A DNA stretch of 23,046 nt. Source: a virus. Positions 22,715 to 23,046 of the stretch are shown piece after piece. Where the stretch lies: the IMG/VR virus record IMGVR_UViG_3300010885_025055, positions 1 through 23,046 of that record; one strand, given 5' to 3'. A program made the position numbers and the translations under genes. Under the pieces are notes generated by a model that saw only the letters and a list, made by a program, of their open reading frames with translations, ran no database searches and was not told the DNA's origin. Numbering within the stretch: position 1 is the first letter of the stretch; the number at the start of each line of letters is the position of its first letter.

Positions 22715-22903
22715 TCACGGGATCAGACCGGAGATGTACTTCCCGCGGGAGAGATCACCGCGGAGGGTGTCGAGCCTCTCCCACTCCGGCGCGGGCATGG
22801 AGACCCCTCGTGTGATTGCCGTCCTGCCCTTTGCGTTGGGGTTGGTGGATCCCTTCTTACGTCCGGCACCTTTGCGTTTGCCTCCGTGTGGTTTGGGTTT
22901 CAT
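22715..22903 (-). CDS. Putative ribbon-helix-helix DNA-binding protein
   Basis: 62 residues from ATG 22903. I chose this start because AGGAGG lies 7 bases upstream and the ATG overlaps the previous stop. A longer start at 22963 would cover the preceding gene. The first half is a basic tail (GGKRKGAGRKKGSTNPNAKG) and the second half, RGVSMPAPEWERLDTLRG then RGKYISGLI, has the strand-helix-helix pattern of small CopG/Arc-type regulators. It could act on the inverted repeat just downstream, but that is inference. Confidence 0.6.
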   Translation of the reverse strand: MKPKPHGGKRKGAGRKKGSTNPNAKGRTAITRGVSMPAPEWERLDTLRGDLSRGKYISGLIP

Positions 22904-23046
22904 GACACTGCCTCCTCTGCTTGTTTGACCCATTGGTCGATAGTGAGGTGATCGTAGTAGCAAACCATTACGGACTCACCCACCGATGCGCCCGTCTCGA
23001 TGCTGGTGAAGTAGAAGTACCCGCTACCCCTTTTGTGCTGGATCTC
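22900..23046 (-). CDS. C-terminal end of a small unrecognised protein (partial)
   Basis: The frame is open from the right edge to TGA at 22900 (48 residues visible). Its stop overlaps the next ATG by 4 bases (ATGA), which supports it as a real gene. The visible part (YFYFTSIETGASVGES, then CYYDHLTIDQWVKQAEEAVS) is too short to assign. The N-terminus lies outside the window. Confidence 0.55.
   Translation of the reverse strand, partial: EIQHKRGSGYFYFTSIETGASVGESVMVCYYDHLTIDQWVKQAEEAVS

Noticed and set aside
22715-22963. 82-residue version of the ribbon-helix-helix protein
   Set aside because: The extra 20 residues overlap the coding end of the previous gene, while ATG 22903 has a strong AGGAGG at proper spacing.

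Overview
This window is the structural half of a tailed phage genome, most likely a podovirus (short-tailed phage) with T7-like virion architecture. Every confidently called protein gene is on the minus strand, so the window is best read from its right end to its left. Most neighbouring genes overlap by one to four bases (ATGA, GTGA or TGATG junctions). No integrase, repressor, insertion sequence or host gene was seen. The sequence does not identify the host. The proteins resemble those of environmental podoviruses, but no gene is close enough to a named phage for me to assign a genus.

Right end (about 23046 to 21571): a partial small gene, a putative ribbon-helix-helix DNA-binding protein, an unrecognised 59-residue gene, a small protein with an SSB-like acidic C-terminus, a DUF3310 family protein and the terminase small subunit. 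Packaging and portal block (21574 to 17014): a zinc-ribbon/coiled-coil protein, a 31-residue four-cysteine microprotein, the terminase large subunit, a conserved-type protein of unknown function, a proline-rich protein, the portal and a Bbp19-like protein. Head block (17051 to 14242): a small gene, the scaffold, a 738-base non-coding block, and the major capsid gene followed by an intrinsic terminator. Tail and ejection block (14171 to 1): tail tubular A and B (adaptor and nozzle), a cupin-like protein, three putative ejection (internal virion) proteins of 268, 650 and 2334 residues, and a tailspike running off the left edge.

The genes form one late-expression programme. The terminase pair packages DNA through the portal into a scaffold-assembled capsid. 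Tubular A and B form the short tail, the large internal proteins are probably ejected at infection, and the tailspike N-terminus anchors a receptor-binding or depolymerase beta-helix.

The most interesting signals are non-coding. An identical 14-base motif lies upstream of both the capsid gene and the tailspike gene, the positions of phi10 and phi17 in T7, and a terminator follows the capsid gene as T-phi does in T7. The scaffold-capsid gap holds a tRNA-like cloverleaf on the opposite strand plus several hairpins. CCGCGG is strongly over-represented, at about 39 sites by eye. The 2334-residue protein carries polyvalent-type modules, one of them duplicated.
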